Assembly (NCBI RefSeq): GCF_017562075.2
Contig: NC_054083.1
Span: 1,790,501 to 1,854,500 of the forward strand
DNA length: 64,000 nt
Source of the DNA: Anopheles merus
Lineage: Eukaryota > Arthropoda > Insecta > Diptera > Culicidae
Direction of reading: 5' to 3'
Within the stretch, counting starts at the first letter, position 1, and each line of letters opens with the position of its first letter. The notes under the pieces were generated by a model. The model saw only the letters and a list, made by a program, of their open reading frames with translations. It was not told where the DNA came from and made no database searches. Made by a program: the position numbers and the translations under genes. Below, in pieces: positions 44,834 through 56,450 of this stretch.

Positions 44834-45459
44834 TAGAAAAAGAGTGTGCTTTTAATGTGTATTTTCGAGTGCGCGGGTTTGTGTCTGAAAAACGTTGCTT
44901 GCCATGAAAGCACATTTTTGCGTTGAAAGTATTCTGATAATGTGTGTTATCATGAGAAACAGCGTGCGTTCACACTTGGTTAAAAGCTAAAGTTTGTATC
45001 GACAGCAGCGCTTGTTCCTTGGACGAAAACGCAGGTGTGCTGATTGATGAATGTGAATGCGACAGCGGTGCGAAATGGAAACGCGCACAATAGCAATGAA
45101 CTCGGCATTACCTCACAGGTGTTTCTCCAGTGCACGCCATTGAAAGGCCTGCGTGCATCTCTGCGTTGAAGCTCGTGTGTGCATAGGAAACTTTGTGCGT
45201 GCATTGAGCAAGCGCGCAGTTGTTCTTTTCAATGGGCGTTTTGTTTCATGAGCGCGGCAGTATTCTGTTCTCGATTTAAATGGGTAGACGCTCACTCGCT
45301 TACTCATAGATAGTTTTTATCCATACACTTTTTTCGCTGCTCTACAACGATGAAATTCATCACGTGTAGAAGCAGAACGCAGGCAGAGCACGGGATCAGC
45401 CGTGTCTAAGTTTTTAACCAGTGCGTTCTTGACGGTCCAAGCAAGCAATGTTAGTAACA
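44834..45459. other. Unit 1 segment without recognised gene
   Basis: This segment is shared by all three units (about 51376-51994 and 57909-58535). It may include the 5' flank of the Tc1 element whose transposase start lies at 45460. Small indels distinguish units; for example unit 2 lacks about a dozen bases near 51552. Confidence 0.45.
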
Positions 45460-45728
45460 ATGGGTCGAGGTAAACATTGTACCGATTATCAGCACCATAT
45501 GATAAAGCGACTGGCTGCTGCTGGCATTAAGCGCAAAACGATCGAGTTCATAATGGAACGATCGCGCACTTTTGAGGAACGAACGCGCTTCGGACAACCG
45601 AAACGTGCTTAGACAATCAAAACGCGCTTGGACAACCGAAACGCGCAAGTCAACCAGACGTCCTCAGAAGACCACGGCGAAAGAAGACCGTAAAATTGTT
45701 AATATATCGAAAATACACTGATCGCGAG
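45460..45728 (+). pseudogene. Tc1-type transposase N-terminal remnant, unit 1
   Basis: ATG begins MGRGKHCTDYQHHMIKRLAA, then IKRKTIEFIMERSRTFEERT. This is the first helix-turn-helix of Tc1-family transposases. A stop follows QPKRA, and an RNAQVNQ-type duplicated stretch precedes a recognisable EDRKIVNI-like part. The DDE catalytic domain is missing. The element would have bound its TIRs through this domain. Confidence 0.75.
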
Positions 45729-45815
45729 GGCGGTGGTCCTGCTTATTACATCAAAAACCTAACCCAAAACACAAAAAAAAATACTAACAAATCTATCCGA
45801 AACGACATACTTGTG

Positions 45816-45859
45816 AAACACACACACACACCAATACACATTAAAACATACATACACAT

Positions 45860-45900
<41 letters not shown>
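45816..45900. repeat. (CA)n microsatellite, unit 1
   Basis: Short CA runs surround a CAATACACATTAAAACATAC segment. In unit 3 (58893-59027) this segment plus CA run is tandemly duplicated, a unit-specific change. Confidence 0.9.
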
Positions 45901-45959
45901 AACCTGTCCCAACGGGTGCATGCTGCGTTGAAAACACTAGGGTCCTATCATTCTGTCTG

Positions 45960-46076
45960 ATACTGTACCCCTCGGGCTGAATCACTCAAAATTTGGGGTC
46001 TCATTGTTTGCGTGGTCCTCATACCCCTCGGCCTGAATCGCTCAAAATTGGGGGTCTCATTGTTTGCGTGGTGGTG
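45960..46076 (+). repeat. Two copies of the CTCAAAATTTGGGGTCTC motif, unit 1
   Basis: Two tandem copies of about 52 bp run from ACCCCTCGG through CTCAAAATTTGGGGTCTC to TTGTTTGCGTGG; the second copy has GGGGG. The motif is the same as in the spacer of palindrome 1 (about 5300-5500 and 11310-11510). Equivalent pairs are at 52495-52606 and 59092-59203. Confidence 0.85.
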
Positions 46077-46138
46077 TTCATTTCAGTTCAGTTGTGGATA
46101 CCATTCGATCACTCACCACTGAGTACACAACATGCTTA

Positions 46139-48331
46139 GAATTTTTAATTTTGTCAAAAATTGCTACCGTTTTACCATCCGAAACAATGGACGTACATGG
46201 TTGAAATTTACCAAAAAATATCCGATTAGTGGACCCTAAATTCTATGAAAGGGGCTCAATAGATATGTTGATCGGGGCAGACACCTTTTTGAAAATGATA
46301 AAGGCAAAAAAGTTAAGGCTTGATCGTGAGTTACCAACACTACTTGAAACAGAATTAGGTTGGATTGTGAGTGGTGCATACAAGCATAATAATTTAAATC
46401 AATCAATGGCATGCACAATTGTTAGTCAAGGGGGAGAAAACGACATAGCTTCTTTGATGAACATAATTTTTTAACATCGAAGAAGTTCAAGATCAGAATT
46501 TGTGGAACGTTGAGGAACGAGAATGCGAAGAACATTTTCAAGCAACAACAAGGCGTGATGAGAGTGGAAGATACGTGGTGCGATTACCACTCAAGGCGGA
46601 GATGGAATTGGGAGAGTCCAAGGAAGTAGCCTTACGGCAGTTTATTGGACTTGAGAGAAGATTTGAGAGGGAACCGTAGGTGAAGGAAGCATATGAAGCA
46701 TTTATGCAGGAATATATCGCTTTGGGGCACATGAGTGTCAGAAAAAATGAAAAAAGTAGTGACGATAAAGTGTCGTGTAATTTTTGATGGATCGTGCAAA
46801 ACGTCAAATGGTCGATCTCTCAATGATATTTTAAAAGTAGGTCCAACAATACAGCAAGACACAACGGATATTTTATTAAGATGGCGACGTAGAGCCATAG
46901 CAGTGGTCGGTGATGTCGAGAAAATGTACCGACAAGTGTGGGTTCATGATGAGGTTCGAAAGTTTCAACGAATACTTTGAAGATACACATTCAAGTGAAT
47001 ACACGAATACACATTCAAGTGAAAAAAACAAAAACATATGAGCTTAATACAATAACATACGGAACGGCATAAGCGCCATTTCTTGTTATACGAACCCTAA
47101 ATCAGGTGCTAGAAGACAATAAGGAAAAATACCCACTAGCAGTATCGCGTATAAATGACTTTTACGTGGATGATTTTATTTCTGGAGCGGATTCTGAGAA
47201 TGAAGCAAAACAATTGTGCGAAGAAACCAAGACAGCGTTAGCAATGGATGGGTTTTCTTTACGAAAATGGGCTTCTAATTGTCCCCATATATTACCATCT
47301 GAAACCGAAATTGATAATGTACAAAGGGTAATTGAATTGAAGTCAAGAGAGGGTGCAATATCAACATTAGGACTTGTGTGGAATCCAATCTTAGACACTT
47401 TAAGTGTAAAAATTACTAAACCAGAAACATGTGAGATACATACAAAAATATCGATTATACGAACAATCGCAAAAATCTATGATCCATTGGGGATTGTGGA
47501 TACAGTTAAAGCAAAAGCAAATCAATTCATGCAAAGGATTTGGTCATTAAAAAGAGAAAATGGTGATTCATACGGGTGGGATGAAGAAATTCCACAGCAA
47601 ATGAGACAAGAGTGGGAATTGTTTGAGAAGCAGGTAACGTTTTTACAAGAAGTACAAGTACCAAGATGCGTAACGACAGTAGGAGCACGTATGATTCAAA
47701 TACAAGGATTTTGTAATGCTTCTGAAGAGGGTTATGGAACTTCGTATATGTGAGAAGCACGAAAGGAGAGGAAGTAGTTTCGCGATTATTTGTATCGAAA
47801 TCAAAGGACATTCCATTAGCTACAAAACACACAATAGCTAGATTAGAACGATGCGCAGCCCATTTATTAGGAAAGCTATTAGTAAAACTCAAAAGAGTCA
47901 CAGAAGATCGATTCGAAGCATTTTGTTGGACAGACTCTAGCACAGTCATTTATTGGTTGAAATCGTCTCCAAGTCGTTGGAAAACATTCGTGGCGAATAG
48001 AGTATCACAAATACAAAATGCAACAAAAGTTTTTGAATGGAGGCATGTGCCTGGGATTCATAATCCAGCAGATGCGGTTTCGAGAGGTAGAAATCCCGAA
48101 GAGGTTGTTGAGGATAAGCTTTGGTGGCATGGACCAGATTGGCTTGTCAAAGGCCTAGAACATTGGCCTAAAAATATAGAGTCAGGTAACACTAGTGAGA
48201 CAGCGAAAGAAGAGAAACAAATTAAAACGACTGTCGCAAAATTTCGAGAAGAGAGTGAAATAGTAATATTTTTAACATTCGTTGTAAACAAAGTTCAAAA
48301 TTTATTACTGGCTTTTATGAATTCTTGCGAC
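46139..48331 (+). pseudogene. BEL retrotransposon pol relic (BEL1), unit 1
   Basis: In order, the protease end reads YERGSIDMLIGADTF, then ELGWIVSG. Next come a linker (NLWNVEERECEEHF in a shifted frame), RT with YVDD in FYVDDFISGAD (about 47160), the connection block IYDPLGIVDTV, and RNase H with CWTDSSTVIYWL and HVPGIHNPADAVSRG. TGA near 46201, TAG near 46668 and frameshifts near 46474, 46978 and 47751 disable it. A short duplicated insertion (ACACATTCAAGTGAA twice) lies at 46985-47022. It is cut at 48331 by the LTR of BEL2. Confidence 0.9.
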
Positions 48332-48539
48332 TGAATGCCGCTCGTTGTGCCTGTCCCTATGTATATATGCGTTAAGCCAAACTCACGCCATCTAACGTGC
48401 CTGTCGTTGTGCCTGTCCCTATGTATATATGTGTTTGGACAAACTCACGCCATCTAACGTGAACTAACTGTAACGCTGCTGGATCGGGTTGGCTCATCCA
48501 TTCTAATATTGCAGTTTGTTGTAGTCAAATAATTTGACA
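48332..48539 (-). repeat. 3' LTR of BEL2, unit 1
   Basis: On the minus strand it starts TGTCAAATTATTTGAC right after a purine-rich tract (GGGGGGGAGA, 48541-48550) and ends ATTCA at 48332, so it is a complete 208-bp LTR. It contains two tandem 62-bp repeats (48337-48398 and 48399-48460). Its outer end abuts the open BEL1 frame, showing that BEL2 inserted into BEL1. The first LTR and the target duplication are not available for comparison. Confidence 0.8.
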
Positions 48540-48667
48540 TTCTCCCCCCCAGTGTAAATCTCGCATTTGTACTCCGTCTCAAACTGCTAGCCGCTGCACA
48601 AGCATTGCTCTTTTCCTACTACTATTTCCTATACTTTAAATGATGCACTTTAATTCTGCGCAGAACT

Positions 48668-49920
48668 CTACACGTCTAACACCGCTATTTTTGTTGCCGG
48701 TCTTCGTATCAAGCCTTGCGAAGTTTGTACGGTCGCTTGTCTAACTTGCCCATCCTTTGCGGCAATAACTTCTACTACGCGTCCCTTGGACCAAGAGTTT
48801 CTGGGCATGTTCGAATCGACGATGATAACGATGTCACCTACAGCGATAGGTTTAACCATGGTTATCCACTTCCCTTTTCGCGTTATCGTAGGCAGGTAGT
48901 CCGATATCCATTTCTTCCAAAACATTTGAGCGAGTATCTGGGAGGTCTTCCATGTCATTTTCAGCGTCGCGGGATCATCGCGAAATTCACCTATTGATCG
49001 TTCGGAGTCTATTGTTCCTAAAAGAAAGTGATTGGGTGTTAGTGGTGGCTCTGATTTTCGGTCTAGGGGAACATGTGTGAGCGGTCGAGAATTAAGGATC
49101 ATTTCGATCTCAGCAAATGTCGATAGAAGCACTTCGTCCGTAGGTAGTCGTGAAAGCTTTATCTCTCTTAACACCTTTTTTACCGACTGTACGAGCCTCT
49201 CCCAACATCCTCCAAAATGTGGCGCCCCAAGTGGATTGAATTTCCATACAAGATCTGGGGCGGTGAACTCTTCTATCAGTCGATTCTCATCTAATTCCTT
49301 CCAGGCTTCCATCAGTTCTCGTTGGGCTCCCACGAAGTTCGTCCTTCGGTCGCTCACGATCTCGATTGGTCTACCACGTCTCGACATGAATCGTCGAACG
49401 GCCATAATGCAGGACGACGTATTCAAGCTATACGCGACCTCGAGATGGATAGCTCTTGTAGTCAGGCAGGTGAACAGAACTTCCCATCTTTTTTCACTGC
49501 GCCTTCCAACCGCTACTGTCATCGGCCCAAAATAGTCCACTCCCGTATACGAAAATGGTCGTTGATAAACTCCTAAGCGTTCAAGTGGAAGGTCGGCCAT
49601 CCTAGGGGGCTGCGGAAGCACGTCACGATTTTTGCAGTGTTGGCACGAACAACGAACTCTATTATATTCCGCCGTAAGCCTCGGAATGCAGAATCTAGAA
49701 TGAAGTACATTTAATGCCGTCTGATGGTTAATATGTCTATACCTTCGATGATGTCGCTCCAGTAGTAATTGTGTTATGCGATGACCTCGTGGGAGAATGA
49801 TAGGATGTTTCACCTCCTTACTTAACCATGCGCAGTTTTCCAAACGTCCACATGCTCTGAGTACGCCATAGTCATCTAGTTGCGGACTCATCTTGTATAT
49901 ACTGCTGTTTCTCTTTATCC
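48668..49920 (-). pseudogene. BEL2 integrase region, truncated, unit 1
   Basis: From the N-terminus, the zinc-binding region has HHRRYRHINHQTALNV with CSCQHCKNRD. The DDE core has VDYFGPMTVAVG, IVSDRRTNFVGAQ and GGCWERLVQSVKK, and the C-terminal DUF5641-type domain ends ATKIAVLDV. The protein would integrate element cDNA. BEL sequence stops at 49920; the open frame running on to 50236 crosses unrelated tail sequence, so the apparent 522-residue protein is partly chance. Confidence 0.9.
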
Positions 49921-51061
49921 TTATCCTCTCTAGCTTTGCCGGAGATGGTTGTGCGCGTTTTGGTTTAAGTCCCGCGCGCAGTGTTTGTGCGTTGGTGCGC
50001 ATTTCGTTCAAAGTCTCGTGCGCCGGTGTGTTATGGTGAAGTGTGAAGTGAACAAACAATGAGCACAGACGCACATGCAGTGCGTGGATCGACAGGTAAG
50101 AATTTGCTGAACAGAGGCAACGCAGATTGTGGACAAGCTTCCCGCAGCCTGGCTCGACCCGGTACTTTGCAGTATGACGCCATTCGTGAGTATGAAGGAT
50201 TCTAAATGTGTTGTGAAAGTGTACTTTATGTTTCAATAAAGTGTTTAATGAAATAAAAAATGACCGTGTTTGTGTTTGTTGTTAGAATAAGTGCGTATTT
50301 GCGATCGTGTCTATGCATGAAAGAAAACGAGAAACGAAAGAAACAAATATCTTTGGATGTGTTGGTAGCATGACTGGAAAGAACACGAACACATTGAGAA
50401 CTGCAGAGCGCACCGTGCGTTCCGTGTGGGGAGGGGACGGGATCGCGCGAGGGTGTAACTCATTCCTCCAAGAGTAACTGTTAACGTGGGACGGTACTCA
50501 AATCACTCAAAAAATACACTCATTTGACGGACGGGAGAGTGATTTGATTGACGCTACCCGTCCGGCAAAATGAGTAAAATAGTTAGTAGCAAAAGGAGAA
50601 ATTTTGTGCAAGAGATTATTACTTCCGATTATTCCGAAAGTATTTAGATCCGTTCCACACAAGCCCTGTACTCCCTTCGAGACCCTACCCAAGGCAATCT
50701 TGACTGGACACTACTTGGCGAGAAGGCGTGGTCACCATCCTCTCCTTTACTACCCGGGATCGTTCCCTCGTGTCAACTGACCAAGGTGTTCGACATTGGC
50801 AGGATTCCCCTTCCGTCCGCATAGGCCCCCGCAAGCTTGGGGCAACTAGCTGGAAGGCAGCCGTGAGGCGCGAATCTCTGTCGGTGAAGACGCTGCGGGA
50901 GGGAGGCACTTGGTGCAAGACCGTGGTCGGCGGGTCCGCTTCGTCCATCCGCTTCGACAGCACGGGAAGGCAGCGGGCATATATTTGCCGCACGGAAGCC
51001 GAAGGCATCGCCAGGACCAGTCACCTTCGCGGCTAGTCGGTGCACGACGGAGGCCGGGCGA

Positions 51062-51063
<2 letters not shown>
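49921..51063. other. Unit 1 tail / spacer, origin unknown
   Basis: This 1.14-kb segment is present after units 1 and 2 only. It contains an ATG with a splice-donor-like CAGGTAAGAA at about 50090, AATAAA at about 50236, a partial palindrome at 50489-50550 and a GC-rich stretch 50690-51060. The GC-rich part is open on both strands but matches nothing I recognise. It ends at (GT)n. Confidence 0.6.
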
Positions 51064-51375
<312 letters not shown>

Positions 51376-51994
51376 TAGAAAAAGAGTGTGCTTTTAATGT
51401 GTATTTTCGAGTGCGCGGGTTTGTGTCTGAAAAACGTTGCTTGCCATGAAAGCACATTTTGCGTTGAAAGTATTCTGATAATGTGTGTTATCATGAGAAA
51501 AAGCGTGCGTTCACACTTGGATAAAAGCTAAAGTTTGTATCGACAGCAGCGCTAAAGGACGAAACGCAGGTGTGCTGATTGATGAATGTGAATGCGACAG
51601 CGGTGCGAAATGGAAACGCGCACAATAGCAATGAACTCGGCATTCCCTCACAGGTGTTTCTCCAGTGCACGCCATTGAAAGGCCTGCGTGCATCTCTGCG
51701 TTGAAGCTCGTGTGTGCATAGGAAACTTTGTGCGTGCATTGAGCAAGCGCGCAGTTGTTCTTTTCAATGGGCGTTTTGTTTCATGAGCGCGGCAGTATTC
51801 TGTTCTCGATTTAAATGGGTAGACGCTCACTCGCTTACTCATAGATAGTTTTTATCCATACACTTTTTTCGCTGCTCTACAACGATGAAATTCATCACGT
51901 GTAGAAGCAGAACGCAGGCAGAGCACGGGATCAGCCGTGTCTAAGTTTTTAACCAGTGCGTTCTTGACGGTCCAAGCAAGCAATGTTAGTAACA

Positions 51995-52262
51995 ATGGGT
52001 CGAGGTAAACATTGTACCGATTATCAGCACCATATGATAAAGCGACTGGCTGCTGCTGGCATTAAGCGCAAAACGATCGAGTTCATAATGGAACGATCGC
52101 GCACTTTTGAGGAACGAACGCGCTTCGGACAACCGAAACGTGCTTAGACAATCAAAACGCGCTTGGACAACCGAAACGCGCAAGTCAACCAGACGTCCTC
52201 AGAAGACCACGGCGAAAGAAGACCGTAAAATTGTTAATATATCGAAAATACACTGATCGCGA
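51995..52262 (+). pseudogene. Tc1-type transposase remnant, unit 2
   Basis: Same remnant as at 45460-45728 with the same early stop; no repairing difference was noticed. Confidence 0.75.
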
Positions 52263-52668
52263 GGGCGGTGGTCCTGCTTATTACATCAAAAACCTAACCC
52301 AAAACACAAAAAAAAATTACTAACAAATCTATCCGAAACGACATACTTGTGAAACACACACACACACCAATACACATTAAAACATACATACACATGCACA
52401 CACACACACACACACACACATACACACATAAACCTGTCCCAACGGGTGCATGCTGCGTTGAAAACACTAGGGTCCTATCATTCTGTCCGATACTGTACCC
52501 CTCGGGCTGAATCACTCAAAATTTGGGGTCTCATTGTTTGCGTGGTCCTCATACCCCTCGGCCTGAATCGCTCAAAATTGGGGGTCTCATTGTTTGCGTG
52601 GTGGTGTTCATTTCAGTTCAGTTGTGGATACCATTCGATCACTCACCACTGAGTACACAACATGCTTA

Positions 52669-54861
52669 GAATTTTTAATTTTGTCAAAAATTGCTACCGT
52701 TTTACCATCCGAAACAATGGACGTACATGGTTGAAATTTACCAAAAAATATCCGATTAGTGGACCCTAAATTCTATGAAAGGGGCTCAATAGATATGTTG
52801 ATCGGGGCAGACACCTTTTTGAAAATGATAAAGGCAAAAAAGTTAAGGCTTGATCGTGAGTTACCAACACTACTTGAAACAGAATTAGGTTGGATTGTGA
52901 GTGGTGCATACAAGCATAATAATTTAAATCAATCAATGGCATGCACAATTGTTAGTCAAGGGGGAGAAAACGACATAGCTTCTTTGATGAACATAATTTT
53001 TTAACATCGAAGAAGTTCAAGATCAGAATTTGTGGAACGTTGAGGAACGAGAATGCGAAGAACATTTTCAAGCAACAACAAGGCGTGATGAGAGTGGAAG
53101 ATACGTGGTGCGATTACCACTCAAGGCGGAGATGGAATTGGGAGAGTCCAAGGAAGTAGCCTTACGGCAGTTTATTGGACTTGAGAGAAGATATGAGAGG
53201 GAACCGTAGGTGAAGGAAGCATATGAAGCATTTATGCAGGAATATATCGCTTTGGGGCACATGAGTGTCAGAAAAAATGAAAAAAGTAGTGACGATAAAG
53301 TGTCGTGTAATTTTTGATGGATCGTGCAAAACGTCAAATGGTCGATCTCTCAATGATATTTTAAAAGTAGGTCCAACAATACAGCAAGACACAACGGATA
53401 TTTTATTAAGATGGCGACGTAGAGCCATAGCAGTGGTCGGTGATGTCGAGAAAATGTACCGACAAGTGTGGGTTCATGATGAGGTTCGAAAGTTTCAACG
53501 AATACTTTGAAGATACACATTCAAGTGAATACACGAATACACATTCAAGTGAAAAAAACAAAAACATATGAGCTTAATACAATAACATACGGAACGGCAT
53601 AAGCGCCATTTCTTGTTATACGAACCCTAAATCAGGTGCTAGAAGACAATAAGGAAAAATACCCACTAGCAGTATCGCGTATAAATGACTTTTACGTGGA
53701 TGATTTTATTTCTGGAGCGGATTCTGAGAATGAAGCAAAACAATTGTGCGAAGAAACCAAGACAGCGTTAGCAATGGATGGGTTTTCTTTACGAAAATGG
53801 GCTTCTAATTGTCCCCATATATTACCATCTGAAACCGAAATTGATAATGTACAAAGGGTAATTGAATTGAAGTCAAGAGAGGGTGCAATATCAACATTAG
53901 GACTTGTGTGGAATCCAATCTTAGACACTTTAAGTGTAAAAATTACTAAACCAGAAACATGTGAGATACATACAAAAATATCGATTATACGAACAATCGC
54001 AAAAATCTATGATCCATTGGGGATTGTGGATACAGTTAAAGCAAAAGCAAATCAATTCATGCAAAGGATTTGGTCATTAAAAAGAGAAAATGGTGATTCA
54101 TACGGGTGGGATGAAGAAATTCCACAGCAAATGAGACAAGAGTGGGAATTGTTTGAGAAGCAGGTAACGTTTTTACAAGAAGTACAAGTACCAAGATGCG
54201 TAACGACAGTAGGAGCACGTATGATTCAAATACAAGGATTTTGTAATGCTTCTGAAGAGGGTTATGGAACTTCGTATATGTGAGAAGCACGAAAGGAGAG
54301 GAAGTAGTTTCGCGATTATTTGTATCGAAATCAAAGGACATTCCATTAGCTACAAAACACACAATAGCTAGATTAGAACGATGCGCAGCCCATTTATTAG
54401 GAAAGCTATTAGTAAAACTCAAAAGAGTCACAGAAGATCGATTCGAAGCATTTTGTTGGACAGACTCTAGCACAGTCATTTATTGGTTGAAATCGTCTCC
54501 AAGTCGTTGGAAAACATTCGTGGCGAATAGAGTATCACAAATACAAAATGCAACAAAAGTTTTTGAATGGAGGCATGTGCCTGGGATTCATAATCCAGCA
54601 GATGCGGTTTCGAGAGGTAGAAATCCCGAAGAGGTTGTTGAGGATAAGCTTTGGTGGCATGGACCAGATTGGCTTGTCAAAGGCCTAGAACATTAACCTA
54701 AAAATATAGAGTCAGGTAACACTAGTGAGACAGCGAAAGAAGAGAAACAAATTAAAACGACTGTCGCAAAATTTCGAGAAGAGAGTGAAATAGTAATATT
54801 TTTAACATTCGTTGTAAACAAAGTTCAAAATTTATTACTGGCTTTTATGAATTCTTGCGAC
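52669..54861 (+). pseudogene. BEL1 pol relic, unit 2
   Basis: This copy of 46139-48331 has the same disabling changes. In addition the RNase H frame has a unit-specific TAA at about 54694, where units 1 and 3 have TGG (EHWPKN). The RT fragment 53636-54283 is identical in translation to that of the other units. Confidence 0.9.
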
Positions 54862-55069
54862 TGAATGCCGCTCGTTGTGCCTGTCCCTATGTATATATGC
54901 GTTAAGCCAAACTCACGCCATCTAACGTGCCTGTCGTTGTGCCTGTCCCTATGTATATATGTGTTTGGACAAACTCACGCCATCTAACGTGAACTAACTG
55001 TAACGCTGCTGGATCGGGTTGGCTCATCCATTCTAATATTGCAGTTTGTTGTAGTCAAATAATTTGACA
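54862..55069 (-). repeat. 3' LTR of BEL2, unit 2
   Basis: Copy of 48332-48539, including the two 62-bp internal repeats and the adjacent purine-rich tract. Confidence 0.8.
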
Positions 55070-55197
55070 TTCTCCCCCCCAGTGTAAATCTCGCATTTGT
55101 ACTCCGTCTCAAACTGCTAGCCGCTGCACAAGCATTGCTCTTTTCCTACTACTATTTCCTATACTTTAAATGATGCACTTTAATTCTGCGCAGAACT

Positions 55198-56450
55198 CTA
55201 CACGTCTAACACCGCTATTTTTGTTGCCGGTCTTCGTATCAAGCCTTGCGAAGTTTGTACGGTCGCTTGTCTAACTTGCCCATCCTTTGCGGCAATAACT
55301 TCTACTACGCGTCCCTTGGACCAAGAGTTTCTGGGCATGTTCGAATCGACGATGATAACGATGTCACCTACAGCGATAGGTTTAACCATGGTTATCCACT
55401 TCCCTTTTCGCGTTATCGTAGGCAGGTAGTCCGATATCCATTTCTTCCAAAACATTTGGGCGAGTATCTGGGAGGTCTTCCATGTCATTTTCAGTGTCGC
55501 GGGATCATCGCGAAATTCACCTATTGATCGTTCGGAGTCTATTGTTCCTAAAAGAAAGTGATTGGGTGTTAGTGGCGGCTCTGATTTTCGGTCTAGGGGA
55601 ACATGTGTGAGCGGTCGAGAATTAAGGATCATTTCGATCTCAGCAAATGTCGATAGAAGCACTTCGTCCGTAGGTAGTCGTGAAAGCTTTATCTCTCTTA
55701 ACACCTTTTTTACCGACTGTACGAGCCTCTCCCAACATCCTCCAAAATGTGGCGCCCCAAGTGGATTGAATTTCCATACAAGATCTGGGGCGGTGAACTC
55801 TTCTATCAGTCGATTCTCATCTAATTCCTTCCAGGCTTCCATCAGTTCTAGTTGGGCTCCCACGAAGTTCGTCCTTCGGTCGCTCACGATCTCGATTGGT
55901 CTACCACGTCTCGACATGAATCGTCGAACGGCCATAATGCAGGACGACGTATTCAAGCTATACGCGACCTCGAGATGGATAGCTCTTGTAGTCAGGCAGG
56001 TGAACAGAACTTCCCATCTTTTTTCACTGCGCCTTCCAACCGCTACTGTCATCGGCCCAAAATAGTCCACTCCCGTATACGAAAATGGTCGTTGATAAAC
56101 TCCTAAGCGTTCAAGTGGAAGGTCGGCCATCCTAGGGGGCTGCGGAAGCACGTCACGATTTTTGCAGTGTTGGCACGAACAACGAACTCTATTATATTCC
56201 GCCGTAAGCCTCGGAATGCAGAATCTAGAATGAAGTACATTTAATGCCGTCTGATGGTTAATATGTCTATACCTTCGATGATGTCGCTCCAGTAGTAATT
56301 GTGTTATGCGATGACCTCGTGGGAGAATGATAGGATGTTTCACCTCCTTACTTAACCATGCGCAGTTTTCCAAACGTCCACATGCTCTGAGTACGCCATA
56401 GTCATCTAGTTGCGGACTCATCTTGTATATACTGCTGTTTCTCTTTATCC
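55198..56450 (-). pseudogene. BEL2 integrase region, truncated, unit 2
   Basis: Copy of 48668-49920. One noted residue change replaces Arg with Leu after FVGAQ. It is truncated at the identical base, so units 1 and 2 share one truncation event. Confidence 0.9.

Noticed and set aside
49032..49535. 167-residue plus-strand ORF repeated in all units
   Set aside because: It is antisense to the BEL2 integrase catalytic core and is explained by that coding sequence.
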